Both the position numbers and the translations under genes were made by a program. The notes under the pieces were generated by a model. The model saw nothing but the letters and a program-made list of their open reading frames with translations, searched no databases and was not told the DNA's origin. From Pyxidicoccus xibeiensis (GTDB lineage Bacteria > Myxococcota > Myxococcia > Myxococcales > Myxococcaceae): DNA of 64,000 nt. Location: NCBI RefSeq assembly GCF_024198175.1, contig NZ_JAJVKV010000012.1:62001-126000 (forward strand), read 5' to 3'. Positions within the stretch are counted from its first letter, which is position 1, and each line of letters starts with the position of its first letter. Positions 49,601-57,743 of this stretch are shown here, one piece after another.

Positions 49601-52255
49601 CGCGTCAATCTTGACGACCGCGGGCTTGCAGACCTTCCGGCCGTTCTGCTCCCCGCCGCAGCCTCCCTGGGGGCACGCCATGCGATGCCAGCCACCGCCG
49701 GGCAGCTCCTGCTCGAAGCACAGCTCCAGCTCGTAGCTCCCCCCGGTCACCATACTGTTCTGGTCGGGCGAAGGCAGGTAGAGCGTCTCCACCTCGAGCT
49801 TCAGCGGATACGCGAAGCGGCAGCACGGAGAGATCCAGTCCGGTTTCTCTGCCTCCGGAGCGAACGACGTCTTCGAGTCGAGGAGTGCCGCGACCCCTGG
49901 TCCGTAGCCCATGCTGCTGCGCGGGATTTCGCTGGCCGCGGCGAACAGTGCCGACGTCGCCTGGACGAAGGGCTCCTGGTCCTCCCGGGGGAGCGCGCCC
50001 TTGAGGTGCTTCTCGATTTCCTTCACGTCCAGGAAGTTGTCCTCCTGGTCTTCCTTGACGTCGAAGAACGCGGGCGCCTTGTCGCCGGCCGTGTCGAGCC
50101 GTGCCGCCAGCTCGGTGAGGAGCTTGATGCCATTCTCCTTGTCGTCCTCCGGGCAGAACACCTGGAAGTGCAGGAACCCCGAGCGCAGGGTGAACTGCTT
50201 GCGCCGGGTGGGGACGTCCTCGGTGGGGCGGACCGGAAACGTTACCGAAGGGAGGGCGTCCTTGGGCAGGTGGCCAACGAAGCCGAGCACCTCTCCGGCG
50301 CTCACGGGGAAGAAGGGCTCCTCGAAGGTGACCACCTCCCCCCTGGCGAGCGCCTTCAGTGCCTCCACCATGTTCCCGGGAGGTCCCTTGTAGAGCCACT
50401 GCACCGTGTCCTTCTCGCCGGGCACAGTGATGGGTTTCGTGGAGCCGTCTTCTGCGAGCGCTCGGTAGGTCTTGACGCTCTGGGCCCCTCCGGCGGGCGG
50501 CTTCTGGTCGGCGTCGGTGACCTGCTCCAGGGACCAGAGGAGCGAGCCCAGCCGGATGTCCTTGACCTCCGAGACGTTGACCCAGGCTCCGAAGCGCCGC
50601 TTGTACAGCTCCCGGAACCAGGGGACGTGCTGGAGGTACCTGTCGAGCGCGCCGGTATCCGGGGGCTTCTGGGAGGAAGTGTCCCCGGACTGCGTGTCGA
50701 GGAGCTCGGGCGGGAACGCCGGCGAGCGCAGGTGCATGTAGAGCGTGTAGAACGCGCCCCTGCGGCCCTGGGCTTGCGCCTCGTCTTCCCGAGGGCGTTC
50801 CTCGAGCTCGTGGCGGACGAGGACGAAGCCCGGCCAGTTGCCGAGGGCCTCGGCGACGCCAGGCGCGAGGCACGAGGCCTGCTCACCGGGAAGCCGGGCC
50901 GCCACGACATAGCCCGGGGCGATGGCGCTGACGGGTGTGGAGTCCTGGCCGGCGGGCGGGAACAGGTGCACGCCTCCGTGCAGGTTCCGCTGGAGGCCGA
51001 GTACGTAGTAGCCGCCAATGCCGGTGTCGAGCGACTCGTTGTTGTAATAACACTGCCAGGGATGGCTGGAGGCGTTGTTTCCCCGCAGCGGGAAGCTGTA
51101 CTTCGGCCGGTTGAAGCTGCTGTCAATCAGCTCGGCGGGAGCCTGGGTCTGTCTTTCGCGGTAGACGTAGTACCCGCCCGGCCGGTCCTTGTGGTCCAGG
51201 AAGCGGTTGTTGTTCGTGCCCTGCGTCGTTGGATTGACCTTGAAGAAGGCTCCGCCGCGCACCAGGTTGAACGAGGCAAATCCCTCGAGCTGCTTGTCGC
51301 CCTTCGGAAAGGCTCCGGACTGAATCCTGAACAGGTCGTGCACGGAGGACAGCGCGTGCCCCAGGTCGCAGTTACCCTCGGGGTTCGGAGCCGATAGGAG
51401 TCGTTGATTGACCAGCTTCCACTTGGAAGAAGGGTCCGCCGTGACGAGCCAGAGCTGTGACTTCCCTCCGGTCTTGAGGATGCAGTAGCCACAGATGACG
51501 ATGATGTGGAGGGGGCGCTCGAATCGGGGCGAGGGCGTTCCGAGGCCCGTGTAGATGACGACCGGGTTGTTGGCCCGCAGGCACTTGAGGATGTGCGCGA
51601 ATCGCGCCCTGATGGCGTCCTCGTCCCCTGCGATCTCGTCCGCAGCATCCCGCAGCCCCGAGGGCAACAGCCGGCCTTCGACTGCCGCATCGTCCGGAGT
51701 GGACCGATAGCGCAGGACACCGCCCAGACCCTTGGGCCGTTTATCGTGGTCCTTGATGAGCAACTCACCGAGCGGGACGGGAAGCTCCCCATCCAGCTTG
51801 TCTCCGGCGTCCGAGGTGACCTCGTAGTTCCCCTTGGGAAAGGTATTCCAGCCCCGACCCTGCTGGGGGGCATCGGCGAAGTGCTCGAAGAAGGCGCGGT
51901 CCCCTGTCGGGTACCTCAGGTCGAGCATGTTGCTGGGAATGCCCGCTCGCGAGTGGGTGATGTACCTCTCGCGGGGATCGCCGCCCTTGATGAGCTGGAA
52001 ATAGTTGTACACCATCGATGCCGAGGTACGACCGCACCAGTCCGCGGGCTGGTCCGAATCGATTTTCTGACCGAGCAGCGGCACCTTGATGACATGCCAC
52101 TCCTGGGCCTTCTTCTTGATTTCATCCGGGAACTCGTAGGAGTCCACGGGAAATACACGCGACTTCAGGCCGTCGCGCCGTTCGAGGATGCGGCTGACGT
52201 CAACTGCCTGTCCGGCGGCATCATAGCCCAGTGTGAATTGCCGTTTGAGCGACAT
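46697..52255 (-). CDS. Giant protein with C39-like and degenerate M23-like domains, module B
   Basis: 1852 aa, full-length paralogue of 5964-11531 with the same domain order. Near the N-terminus VPLLGQ and DWCGRTSAS carry the candidate Cys, RPLHIIVICGYCI the His and VTADPSS the Asp of a C39/papain-like triad. The M23-like part has NLHGGVHLF, APGYVVAARLPGE, TLYMHL and FLHFQVF, with the same two ligand substitutions as copy A (D to H, first H of HxH to F). The C-terminal ~1150 residues are alignable throughout, but this copy lacks the Pro/Thr tail. The matching degeneracy in both copies shows it predates the duplication. Confidence 0.8.
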   Translation of the reverse strand: MSLKRQFTLGYDAAGQAVDVSRILERRDGLKSRVFPVDSYEFPDEIKKKAQEWHVIKVPLLGQKIDSDQPADWCGRTSASMVYNYFQLIKGGDPRERYITHSRAGIPSNMLDLRYPTGDRAFFEHFADAPQQGRGWNTFPKGNYEVTSDAGDKLDGELPVPLGELLIKDHDKRPKGLGGVLRYRSTPDDAAVEGRLLPSGLRDAADEIAGDEDAIRARFAHILKCLRANNPVVIYTGLGTPSPRFERPLHIIVICGYCILKTGGKSQLWLVTADPSSKWKLVNQRLLSAPNPEGNCDLGHALSSVHDLFRIQSGAFPKGDKQLEGFASFNLVRGGAFFKVNPTTQGTNNNRFLDHKDRPGGYYVYRERQTQAPAELIDSSFNRPKYSFPLRGNNASSHPWQCYYNNESLDTGIGGYYVLGLQRNLHGGVHLFPPAGQDSTPVSAIAPGYVVAARLPGEQASCLAPGVAEALGNWPGFVLVRHELEERPREDEAQAQGRRGAFYTLYMHLRSPAFPPELLDTQSGDTSSQKPPDTGALDRYLQHVPWFRELYKRRFGAWVNVSEVKDIRLGSLLWSLEQVTDADQKPPAGGAQSVKTYRALAEDGSTKPITVPGEKDTVQWLYKGPPGNMVEALKALARGEVVTFEEPFFPVSAGEVLGFVGHLPKDALPSVTFPVRPTEDVPTRRKQFTLRSGFLHFQVFCPEDDKENGIKLLTELAARLDTAGDKAPAFFDVKEDQEDNFLDVKEIEKHLKGALPREDQEPFVQATSALFAAASEIPRSSMGYGPGVAALLDSKTSFAPEAEKPDWISPCCRFAYPLKLEVETLYLPSPDQNSMVTGGSYELELCFEQELPGGGWHRMACPQGGCGGEQNGRKVCKPAVVKIDANKLQAAQKGIVPLSLRVPALADRMTLKAKQGFFIEQSVSLPGADGRLLAQGITRRWRNVRLIQKNEWTPNSVKAVLRKVSEAFGPDHPKPAEDTVAEIAWCDPKKETHIGRIPSLRTGQDAESDEPAPPDAKLFTAEGLLPPGSRLENLHPVTAVWLLNVLEKQNKGRVRDEWAAPPFRHEDPRPLGSGWMKKAGARLVGETAVAIVIDEDFGYDKQNRVTLLARQEKHVLALARGREFSPGGNIVQEVPAAFWGDWTLEVADTSEPPQTLEPKSKLPFLDSVITIPRPKLLGEQAAGEPVVIEQPQRQSDGSWRWLLQFEEPAPLALPAFVLLRTRLGQEGPTQPYSERVIPVTARPLTGATVPPVDKSHFKLDEGEDFIIGLKEDGKKLWEEKDKTLYVVKDLIRFKPCFEVMDIQVGWALVKGLSALKAKRLKVNLTELFPDGMKCVLGNTDDPSLYQVPGATVKPLGPETLELTFTPTPCDDPKLQALWVFDEPRERILAPRRAAAKASLGPFSFLAYQQLYRQKRPLHLHLSLAAVLAEVATALKGHPVIERIEASGLSCIINAPKKGEADRVRAAAASGGFTVELADPAQKTRLRLTANPASKNWLAVSFHPGPIFNSLMKGDLAPGVELSYWFELAALNGQSQLHFFGGETTGEGDGSITLAEFEALAARTSQHIRATHAEPGSYRKVAVRDVLPATGKEPAKQLAFKLSPTMGQCEVELTACLTGTPEDLNKYSAAFSRKLPGKDKFEPLQGFTKLRPDKLEIRGENAVADWLISARVPFPQPDGQKKSPRDGKTEFKLELTTLRADCEPQRLEVTGTYDFTPRWEGELTVEQKDGRLVLRCHGEGMEVPVAGAKDKRAWNVAREFVLVVKPDKADAHLDGVKPKLSENLEYATPTVDGKHGGCNLEGDFVATVELKALAPGVTYTFTLDRPLDGKGKRRPVRLTDLKPPESKTFTRTE

Positions 52256-52273
52256 CGAATTCCGCTGGTGAAA

Positions 52274-53566
52274 CTATTGTGAGATTGAGTTGCACAGTTC
52301 CCTGACTTCGATTCCACGGCTCTGGGCTGCGGCGTAGGCTCTGGCCGAGGACTTCTCTGCTCCGGATTGCCAGACACCTACGCCCGGTTCTCCGGTAGGC
52401 CACAAGAGGGTCTGCGTGTATTCCTTGCCCTCATCGGTACGGAATCGGAAGGTGTGTGTAGCGCCATTCCGGATGACATCTGAGATTCGAACGACCTGCT
52501 CGTTTTCGCCGAAGGAGCCGTCAGGCCCCATGCCGGCATCTCCCGACGCCAGGGTGGCCCTTCGGTGAAGGTCGAACCGGAGCTCCCTCGTGTACACCCA
52601 GCCGCAAGAGGACCGGATGAATCGCTCTCCCGCTTCCTCGGCAATGAGGTGCCACCGGGAATGCAGCGAGCGGAGCAGCCGAAACGTCTCCGGGCTGAGG
52701 ATGGGCATGCCCGGGTACTCGTCGTCGAACGAGGAATACTTCTGCTTGCGCGCTTCCGGAGTGCGTGCGCCCTGCTGCAATGCGGCCTTCAGCGCGTCCG
52801 ACACCGCGGAGTTGCTTCGCGACTCGATGATGACCTGGAATTTCTCCTGGTCCTCCTCGAGCGCGTATCTCCTGTTCATCGACAGGTAGGAGCCGGTGTA
52901 CACGACGAGGGCTCCGTCGCGGTACACGGCGCTGACGAAGTCATTGCCTCGAAGCTGGAACCGGTGCCAGTCGTACTCGATCTTCTCCAACTCCCGGAGG
53001 AGGCCTTCCTCCCCCGTCTCCTTCCTCTGCTCGGCGGAGAGTCCCTCCCGGTTCTCCACTATCTCCCGCTTCACCACGAAGGCCTCGTGGAGGCCCCCCT
53101 GCTTCCGGTCCTTCACGAGCTGCTCGAAGTGGACGTCGAAGAAGCGCTCGGCAAGCAGCGTCAGCGCCTGCTCGTTCTCCAGGTCGAGCGTCGCCGCGCG
53201 CATGGCGGCGTCCAGCCGCACCTTGGCGCTCAGGGTGGTGTCCTGGGCCTGCGCCAGGAGCGCGTCCAGGCTGGGCTTTTCCGCGCCGACCAGGGACTTC
53301 AGCGTGAAGCCCTCCGCTTCACCGCACTTGATGCGCACCCACTGCTTCGGCGCAGCCTTCACGTGCAGGCACTCGGCGCCAATGGCGACCTTCGCCACCA
53401 CCTGGGCGGTGGTCGCGGGCTTGTCGCGCAGGTTCACCTCGGAGCCCTGGATGAAGACCTGCCCGCCGGCCTGCACCTGGGCCTGGGCCCACGTCGGCGT
53501 GGAGCCCAGCACCGCCAGGCAGGCGACCCATGTGGAAAGGTGGCGTCGGTGAGCTGTCGTCTTCAT
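52274..53566 (-). CDS. Secreted SH3-domain protein, module B
   Basis: 430 aa starting at ATG 53566; a frame extending to 53893 has no signal peptide and poor codon bias, while this start has the same AAGGAACGGACG leader as copy A. The signal peptide (WVACLAVLGSTPTWA) is followed by the SH3 domain (GSEVNLRDKPATTAQVVAKV, then WVRIKCGEAEGFTLKSLVG). The N-terminal third is strongly conserved with copy A, the rest less so. It heads the module B operon, with only 18 bp to the giant gene. Confidence 0.8.
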   Translation of the reverse strand: MKTTAHRRHLSTWVACLAVLGSTPTWAQAQVQAGGQVFIQGSEVNLRDKPATTAQVVAKVAIGAECLHVKAAPKQWVRIKCGEAEGFTLKSLVGAEKPSLDALLAQAQDTTLSAKVRLDAAMRAATLDLENEQALTLLAERFFDVHFEQLVKDRKQGGLHEAFVVKREIVENREGLSAEQRKETGEEGLLRELEKIEYDWHRFQLRGNDFVSAVYRDGALVVYTGSYLSMNRRYALEEDQEKFQVIIESRSNSAVSDALKAALQQGARTPEARKQKYSSFDDEYPGMPILSPETFRLLRSLHSRWHLIAEEAGERFIRSSCGWVYTRELRFDLHRRATLASGDAGMGPDGSFGENEQVVRISDVIRNGATHTFRFRTDEGKEYTQTLLWPTGEPGVGVWQSGAEKSSARAYAAAQSRGIEVRELCNSISQ

Positions 53567-53678
53567 CGTCCGTTCCTTGCGGCGTGGGCAGGCGGGCGAG
53601 CGCCGGAGAGGCCCGGAGAGTATGGGCGTCCTTCCTGACACGGAGGGGCGTGTCGCCATCGCTGCGACGGAGGGAGAT

Positions 53679-53732
53679 TGATGGAGGCCCCGTCCTGGGG
53701 TCAAGGACGGCACCTTCGCCCCGCTATTCATG
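53679..53732 (-). promoter_or_regulatory. Conserved upstream block of the module B SH3 operon
   Basis: Counterpart of 12881-12935. Shares TGA-GGAGGC, GTCAAGGACGGC and GCTATTCATG in the same order. It lies farther from the start (113-166 bp) than in copy A because of additional sequence downstream of it. The minus strand contains CCTTGAC as a possible -35. Confidence 0.45.
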
Positions 53733-53907
53733 GGCCAGGCCGCTCGGCGACGCCCGGTCCGATGGCGGCGGTTCGCCGGGTACGGGCAGGTACTCCTTCG
53801 GGATTCGAAGTCGCCTGCCGTGAGCAAACCGCAAAGAGCAGCATCACCGGCAATGCTGCTCGAAATCCTGGTTTTGAAATCACCAGCGTCCACCTTCCAG
53901 CCCCATC

Positions 53908-53998
53908 CCTACCGGAAATCCTGTCATCACGTCATGGGTGCGAACTGACCGCGTCAAGAAATGGCTCGCTCGGCGTAGATACCTGTCAGACACGCATG
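53908..53998 (+). promoter_or_regulatory. Conserved upstream region of the module B LysM gene
   Basis: Contains the 18-bp CCTACCGGAAATCCTGTC (53908-53925), identical to that upstream of the module A LysM gene, and TGTCAGAC-CAC-GCATG-type sequence from 53984, with the same 74-bp spacing as in A. The first element lies 120 bp from the ATG, compared with 117 bp in A. The rest of the 53567-54029 intergenic region holds no gene. Confidence 0.55.
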
Positions 53999-54029
53999 CG
54001 AGTGTCCTTCTCGAGAGTCACCAGCCACC

Positions 54030-55001
54030 ATGCTCCTCCGTCATGCCCTGCGCGATGGCCATCGCGAGTATGTCATTCTGGAGTTGCAGGAATTGCTTCC
54101 GGAAGGCTACGAGCCCGTGGACCTGGGGCGGGGCTGGACGCTCGAGCACCGGCTGCTGCGGCTCATGCGGGAGGACGCCAACCTGCGGGCCTTGCGCGAC
54201 GCGGTGTATGCGCATGGCCATGGCACCGCGCGGTTCTCCGCCTCGCTGACACCGGAGGAGGTGGCGCGCCAGGCCGCTGCGCTCTTCTCCTTCGGCGTCC
54301 TCCGGCTGGCGCGCGTCCCGCTGTCCTCGCGGACGGTGGCACCCCACTTCGCCGAGACGCCCGTGGTGGCCCCACCCGTCGAGGACCTGGCACCGCTGTG
54401 GCTCCGGCTGCAGGTCGTGGACGACGTCACGGACGTGCCCATCTCCGGTATCAAGCTGCGCATCCAGTTCGCTGACGAGTCCGAGCAGCAGACCACCACG
54501 GACTCGGAAGGTCGCATCGACCTGAAGGACGTCCCCGCGGGCAGTGCCAACGTGCTCTCGGTGCTGGACGGGGCCACGCTGGACAACACCCTGGCGCTCG
54601 TGAGGACGGGCGGCCCCTGGTCCCAGCAGAAGCCGGCGAAGGCGGGCACGAAGGGACGTACGGCCTCATCCACGCGGGTGCTGGCGCGCATCGCCGAGCA
54701 CCGGGTTACCGACGGTGAGACGCTGGAGAGCGTGGCGGAGATGTATGGCCTCACGGTAGACGCGCTCGCGAAGTTCAACTGGGGGACGAGCGACGCGGAC
54801 GTGATTCAGCACTACCTCCTGCTGGAGGTGGGCTGCACGCACACGGATGTGGGTGGCCGGTACGTGTTCTCCAGCGAGGACGTGCCGGGCCTCCTCCACA
54901 TCCCCCGCCCCGTGGCGGTGCCCCGGGTGGCCGTGGAGCAGAGCCACATCCTCCGGGTGAAGAAGGTCCCCGAGCAGCAGCCCTATCTGTTCTCGCTGTG
55001 A
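54030..55001 (+). CDS. LysM-domain protein, module B
   Basis: 323 aa, the same length as the module A paralogue (14688-15659) and aligning without gaps; the central domain (PLWLRLQVVDDVTDVPISGI) and the LysM core (DGETLESVAEMYGLTVDALA, KFNWGT) are almost identical, while the first 100 residues differ more. The C-terminus ends in PYLFSL in both. There is no signal peptide. It is divergent from the SH3-giant-SleB operon. It probably binds peptidoglycan or acts as an adaptor to the giant protein. Confidence 0.8.
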   Translation: MLLRHALRDGHREYVILELQELLPEGYEPVDLGRGWTLEHRLLRLMREDANLRALRDAVYAHGHGTARFSASLTPEEVARQAAALFSFGVLRLARVPLSSRTVAPHFAETPVVAPPVEDLAPLWLRLQVVDDVTDVPISGIKLRIQFADESEQQTTTDSEGRIDLKDVPAGSANVLSVLDGATLDNTLALVRTGGPWSQQKPAKAGTKGRTASSTRVLARIAEHRVTDGETLESVAEMYGLTVDALAKFNWGTSDADVIQHYLLLEVGCTHTDVGGRYVFSSEDVPGLLHIPRPVAVPRVAVEQSHILRVKKVPEQQPYLFSL

Positions 55002-55141
55002 GTCCTCCACGCATGTAGCCTTCTGTGAAGAATGCGGCCCCCTTGCCCTCACGCAGGAGCCGCACTCGCGGCCACTCGCATGTCTGGGAAAAGGCCCGCT
55101 ACGGTGTCCAAGCTCCAACACACCGCAAGGAACCCGGGTCC

Positions 55142-55822
55142 ATGGACATGCCCTCTCTCGAGCTGCAGATGTCGCCCGAGGTACACGCGGGCCAGGCGGT
55201 CTACACGCGGTGGACGCTGCGCCTGCTCTACGACGTGGGCGTGCTGGGCTACTCCAATCGCTTCGTCTGGAAGTGCCCCACGCGCAAGCAATTGGCCTGG
55301 TACGACGAACACGTCACGTCCAACCATCTCGACGTGGGCGTGGGCACCGGCTACTACGTGGACCGCTGCGCGTATCCGTCACCCGCGCCACGGCTGGCGT
55401 TGATGGACCTCAACGCCAACAGCCTGGAGCACGCCGCCGGCCGCACCGCGCGCTACGCGCCGGAGACCTACCGGCGCAACGTGCTGGCCCCCATCGACTT
55501 CGACGCGCCACGCTTCGACTCCATCGGGGTGAACTGCCTGCTGCACTGCCTGCCCGGCACCATGGACGAGAAGGCTGTCGTCTTCGACCACCTCGCCCGG
55601 CTGCTCAACCCGGGCGGCTGCATCTTCGGCTCCACGCTCCTCCAGGGAGACGTCCCCCGCAGCTGGCAGGCGCGCATGTTGATGAGCCTCTACAACCGCA
55701 AGGGCGTCTTCTCGAACCGCCACGACACGCGCGAGTCGCTGGAGCGCGCCCTCCGCACCCGCTTCAAAGACGCCCGCGTCACCGTGCACGGCTGCGTCGC
55801 CCTCTTCCGCGCCCGGACCTGA
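55142..55822 (+). CDS. SAM-dependent methyltransferase (class I)
   Basis: 226 aa from ATG 55142 (AAGGA upstream); a frame 39 codons longer is not preceded by a site. The nucleotide-binding motif I is HLDVGVGTGYYVDRC (about residues 62-76), with motif II LMDLNANSLEHA and later LLNPGGCIFGSTLL. It fits the Methyltransf_11/UbiE-like fold. The N-terminal MSPEVHAGQAVYTRWTLRLL is often seen in a subgroup of myxobacterial and actinobacterial proteins of this type. Substrate not evident. No obvious operon. Confidence 0.8.
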   Translation: MDMPSLELQMSPEVHAGQAVYTRWTLRLLYDVGVLGYSNRFVWKCPTRKQLAWYDEHVTSNHLDVGVGTGYYVDRCAYPSPAPRLALMDLNANSLEHAAGRTARYAPETYRRNVLAPIDFDAPRFDSIGVNCLLHCLPGTMDEKAVVFDHLARLLNPGGCIFGSTLLQGDVPRSWQARMLMSLYNRKGVFSNRHDTRESLERALRTRFKDARVTVHGCVALFRART

Positions 55823-55873
55823 GCCACACGCTCACGGTTGATTTCCCACCACCCGCCGGCGGAGACTGCCGGC

Positions 55874-56539
55874 ATGCATGACGAACTCCTGAGTCAGGTC
55901 TGCGACGCGCGCGAGAAGGTGTACCGGACCCTCGGTGAGCTGGATGGCGACGTGATGACGCCCCTCATCAACCCCGCCTTCATGGGCGGCCCCCGCTGGC
56001 CGAGCCTCCGCCAGGGCTGGCGCATCATCCGGCGTGGCGGCACCACGCTGATGGTGAGCGATGGTCTGTCGGACCCGTTCGACGACGAGGAGGCGCCCTC
56101 GGTGGGCTTCGGCCTGGAGCTCATCATCGAGACGGACGAGCCCCTCGACGGCAACGTCGCCGCGAGCTGGCCCTTCCAGCTGGTGACGGGCATGTCCCAG
56201 TACGCCGCGAGCACGGGCCGCATGCTCGAGCTCCTCGAGCGGTACGGCGCCATCTCCTCGGAGCTCCCCATGAGCGGGCTGTCCGAGGAGCAGGAAGCGC
56301 GGTGGCTGAACGACGCGCAGCGCGTGGGCATCATCATCGGCGTGCCGGCGAAGACGCTGCCCTCCATCATTCCCACGCCCGCAGGTGACGTGCGGCTGGC
56401 GACGGTGAAGCCGCTGCTCCGGGAGGAGCTGGAATACCTCATCAAGAACGGCGGCGCGGGCCGCACGGAGCTGGCGAACCGCTTCGCCGCGCTCCCCGAC
56501 GGCCACGTGGCCCGGCTCAACCGCTCGTCGGGGCTCTGA
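55874..56539 (+). CDS. Suppressor-of-fused (SUFU)-like protein
   Basis: 221 aa from ATG 55874. Features consistent with the bacterial SUFU domain are RIIRRGGTTLMVSDGLSDPF, GFGLELIIETDEPLDG, SWPFQLVTGMSQYAASTGRM and LLERYGAISSELPMSG. Bacterial SUFU proteins are often immunity proteins or scaffolds in polymorphic-toxin loci, but no toxin is adjacent here. The assignment rests on pattern only. It is followed after 10 bp by a small membrane protein on the same strand. Confidence 0.6.
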   Translation: MHDELLSQVCDAREKVYRTLGELDGDVMTPLINPAFMGGPRWPSLRQGWRIIRRGGTTLMVSDGLSDPFDDEEAPSVGFGLELIIETDEPLDGNVAASWPFQLVTGMSQYAASTGRMLELLERYGAISSELPMSGLSEEQEARWLNDAQRVGIIIGVPAKTLPSIIPTPAGDVRLATVKPLLREELEYLIKNGGAGRTELANRFAALPDGHVARLNRSSGL

Positions 56540-56549
56540 GCCCGCCCGC

Positions 56550-56975
56550 ATGTCACGTCGCAAGTGGTGGGGCTGGGGCGCGGTGCTCGCGGTGCTGACG
56601 TGTCTGGGCTGCTCCGGCCTGCTGTGGAGCATGGCCTCCACGGGCTTCCTGGGCACGGACAAGGCCGAGAGCGACTTCTCACCCGAAGCCCAGCGGAGGC
56701 TGCTCGACACCTTCTCCCCGGTGCCCGTGCCCGCGAGCGCCACGGACGTGCGCATCCGCTACCAGGGCTTCCAGGACTGGCACCTGGACCTGTCCTTCAC
56801 GCTGCCACCCGAGGACTTCGACGCCTACGTGGCGCAGCTCACCCCGAGCCAGGGCCCGCCCGACACGTACGAGGGCCGCACCCGGCTCGCGGACGGAGGC
56901 TTCGCCGCGGACGCCAGCTCCATCACCGTGGACCGGGCGAGCCGGCGCGTGACGCTCACTGCGTCGACCCGGTGA
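56550..56975 (+). CDS. Small membrane-anchored protein
   Basis: 141 aa, with a hydrophobic segment (WGWGAVLAVLTCLGCSGLLWSM) that contains a possible lipobox (LTCLGC), followed by about 110 exported residues without recognised domain. Short gap (10 bp) to the SUFU-like gene suggests co-transcription. Function unknown. It converges on the gene ending at 56982. Confidence 0.65.
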   Translation: MSRRKWWGWGAVLAVLTCLGCSGLLWSMASTGFLGTDKAESDFSPEAQRRLLDTFSPVPVPASATDVRIRYQGFQDWHLDLSFTLPPEDFDAYVAQLTPSQGPPDTYEGRTRLADGGFAADASSITVDRASRRVTLTASTR

Positions 56976-56981
56976 CCGGGC

Positions 56982-57653
56982 TCACGCCCCCGAGGGCGGC
57001 TGGACGCCCGTCGCCGCCACCTCCGCCCAGAGGCTGTCTCCCTCCAGCACCGCATTGAGCGGCGCGCGCTGCTCGGCCACGCGCAGCAGCACGGCGGCCA
57101 GCTGCTCCAGGTGGATGGGCCGCAGGTTCCGCAGCGGCTTCAGGCGGGACAGGGTGTGAAGCAGCCCGGGCGGCCGGTGGTACTCGCCCTCGAAGGCGGG
57201 CGGGCGCACCACCGTCCAGGCCAGGCCGCTCTCGCGCACCAGCCGCTCCGCCTCCGCCTTGGCCTTCAGGTACGCGCCCATCGGCCGGCCCGCACCCACG
57301 GAGCTGAGCAGCACCACGTGGTCCACGCCGGCCCGCTTCGCTGCCTCCACCAGCTGCCGCGTGGTGCCGATGTCACTCGTCTCGTACGTGTCGCCCGAGG
57401 CGAAGCGCTTGCGCATGGTGCCGATGAGCTGCAGCACCGTGGTGCTCCCGCGCATCGCCTCCACCAGCGCCTCGCTGTCCCCCAGCTCCAGCACCGCCTT
57501 GCGAGGCCAGCTCCGGGCCGGCTCCTCTTGCGCGCTCTTCGGGCGCACGTGCGCAATCACAGACACCCCGCGCGCCAGCCCCTGACGCATCAGCGTGCGC
57601 CCGGTGGCGCCCGTGGCTCCTGCAACGAACAGCTGACGCGGCGGCGTGCTCAT
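56982..57653 (-). CDS. NAD(P)-binding (atypical SDR) protein
   Basis: 223 aa. The N-terminus reads QLFVAGATGATGRTLMRQGL, the Gly-rich dinucleotide motif G-x-x-G-x-x-G of NmrA/SDR5-type proteins. Further motifs: ELGDSEALVEAM, VVLLSSVGAG and the YLKAKAEAERLV helix where the active-site Tyr-x-x-x-Lys is (Y-L-K-A-K). It is probably an NAD(P)H-dependent epimerase/oxidoreductase or a redox sensor. Adjacent, but separated by 72 bp, is the PLD lipoprotein. Confidence 0.8.
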   Translation of the reverse strand: MSTPPRQLFVAGATGATGRTLMRQGLARGVSVIAHVRPKSAQEEPARSWPRKAVLELGDSEALVEAMRGSTTVLQLIGTMRKRFASGDTYETSDIGTTRQLVEAAKRAGVDHVVLLSSVGAGRPMGAYLKAKAEAERLVRESGLAWTVVRPPAFEGEYHRPPGLLHTLSRLKPLRNLRPIHLEQLAAVLLRVAEQRAPLNAVLEGDSLWAEVAATGVQPPSGA

Positions 57654-57714
57654 GGTCGGACTCCGGAGAGAGAAGAGGCGCGGCCTTTCGAAGCAAGCAC
57701 ACCCGCGCCCCGGG

Positions 57715-57743
57715 GAACAGGCCGTTCAGCGCACGGCCTGTTC
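57715..57743 (-). terminator. Hairpin at the 3' end of the phospholipase-D gene
   Basis: GAACAGGCCGT pairs perfectly with ACGGCCTGTTC (11-bp stem, 7-nt loop) across the stop codon of the gene at 57726. No T-tract follows on the minus strand. Likely a 3'-end hairpin for termination or stability. Confidence 0.45.
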
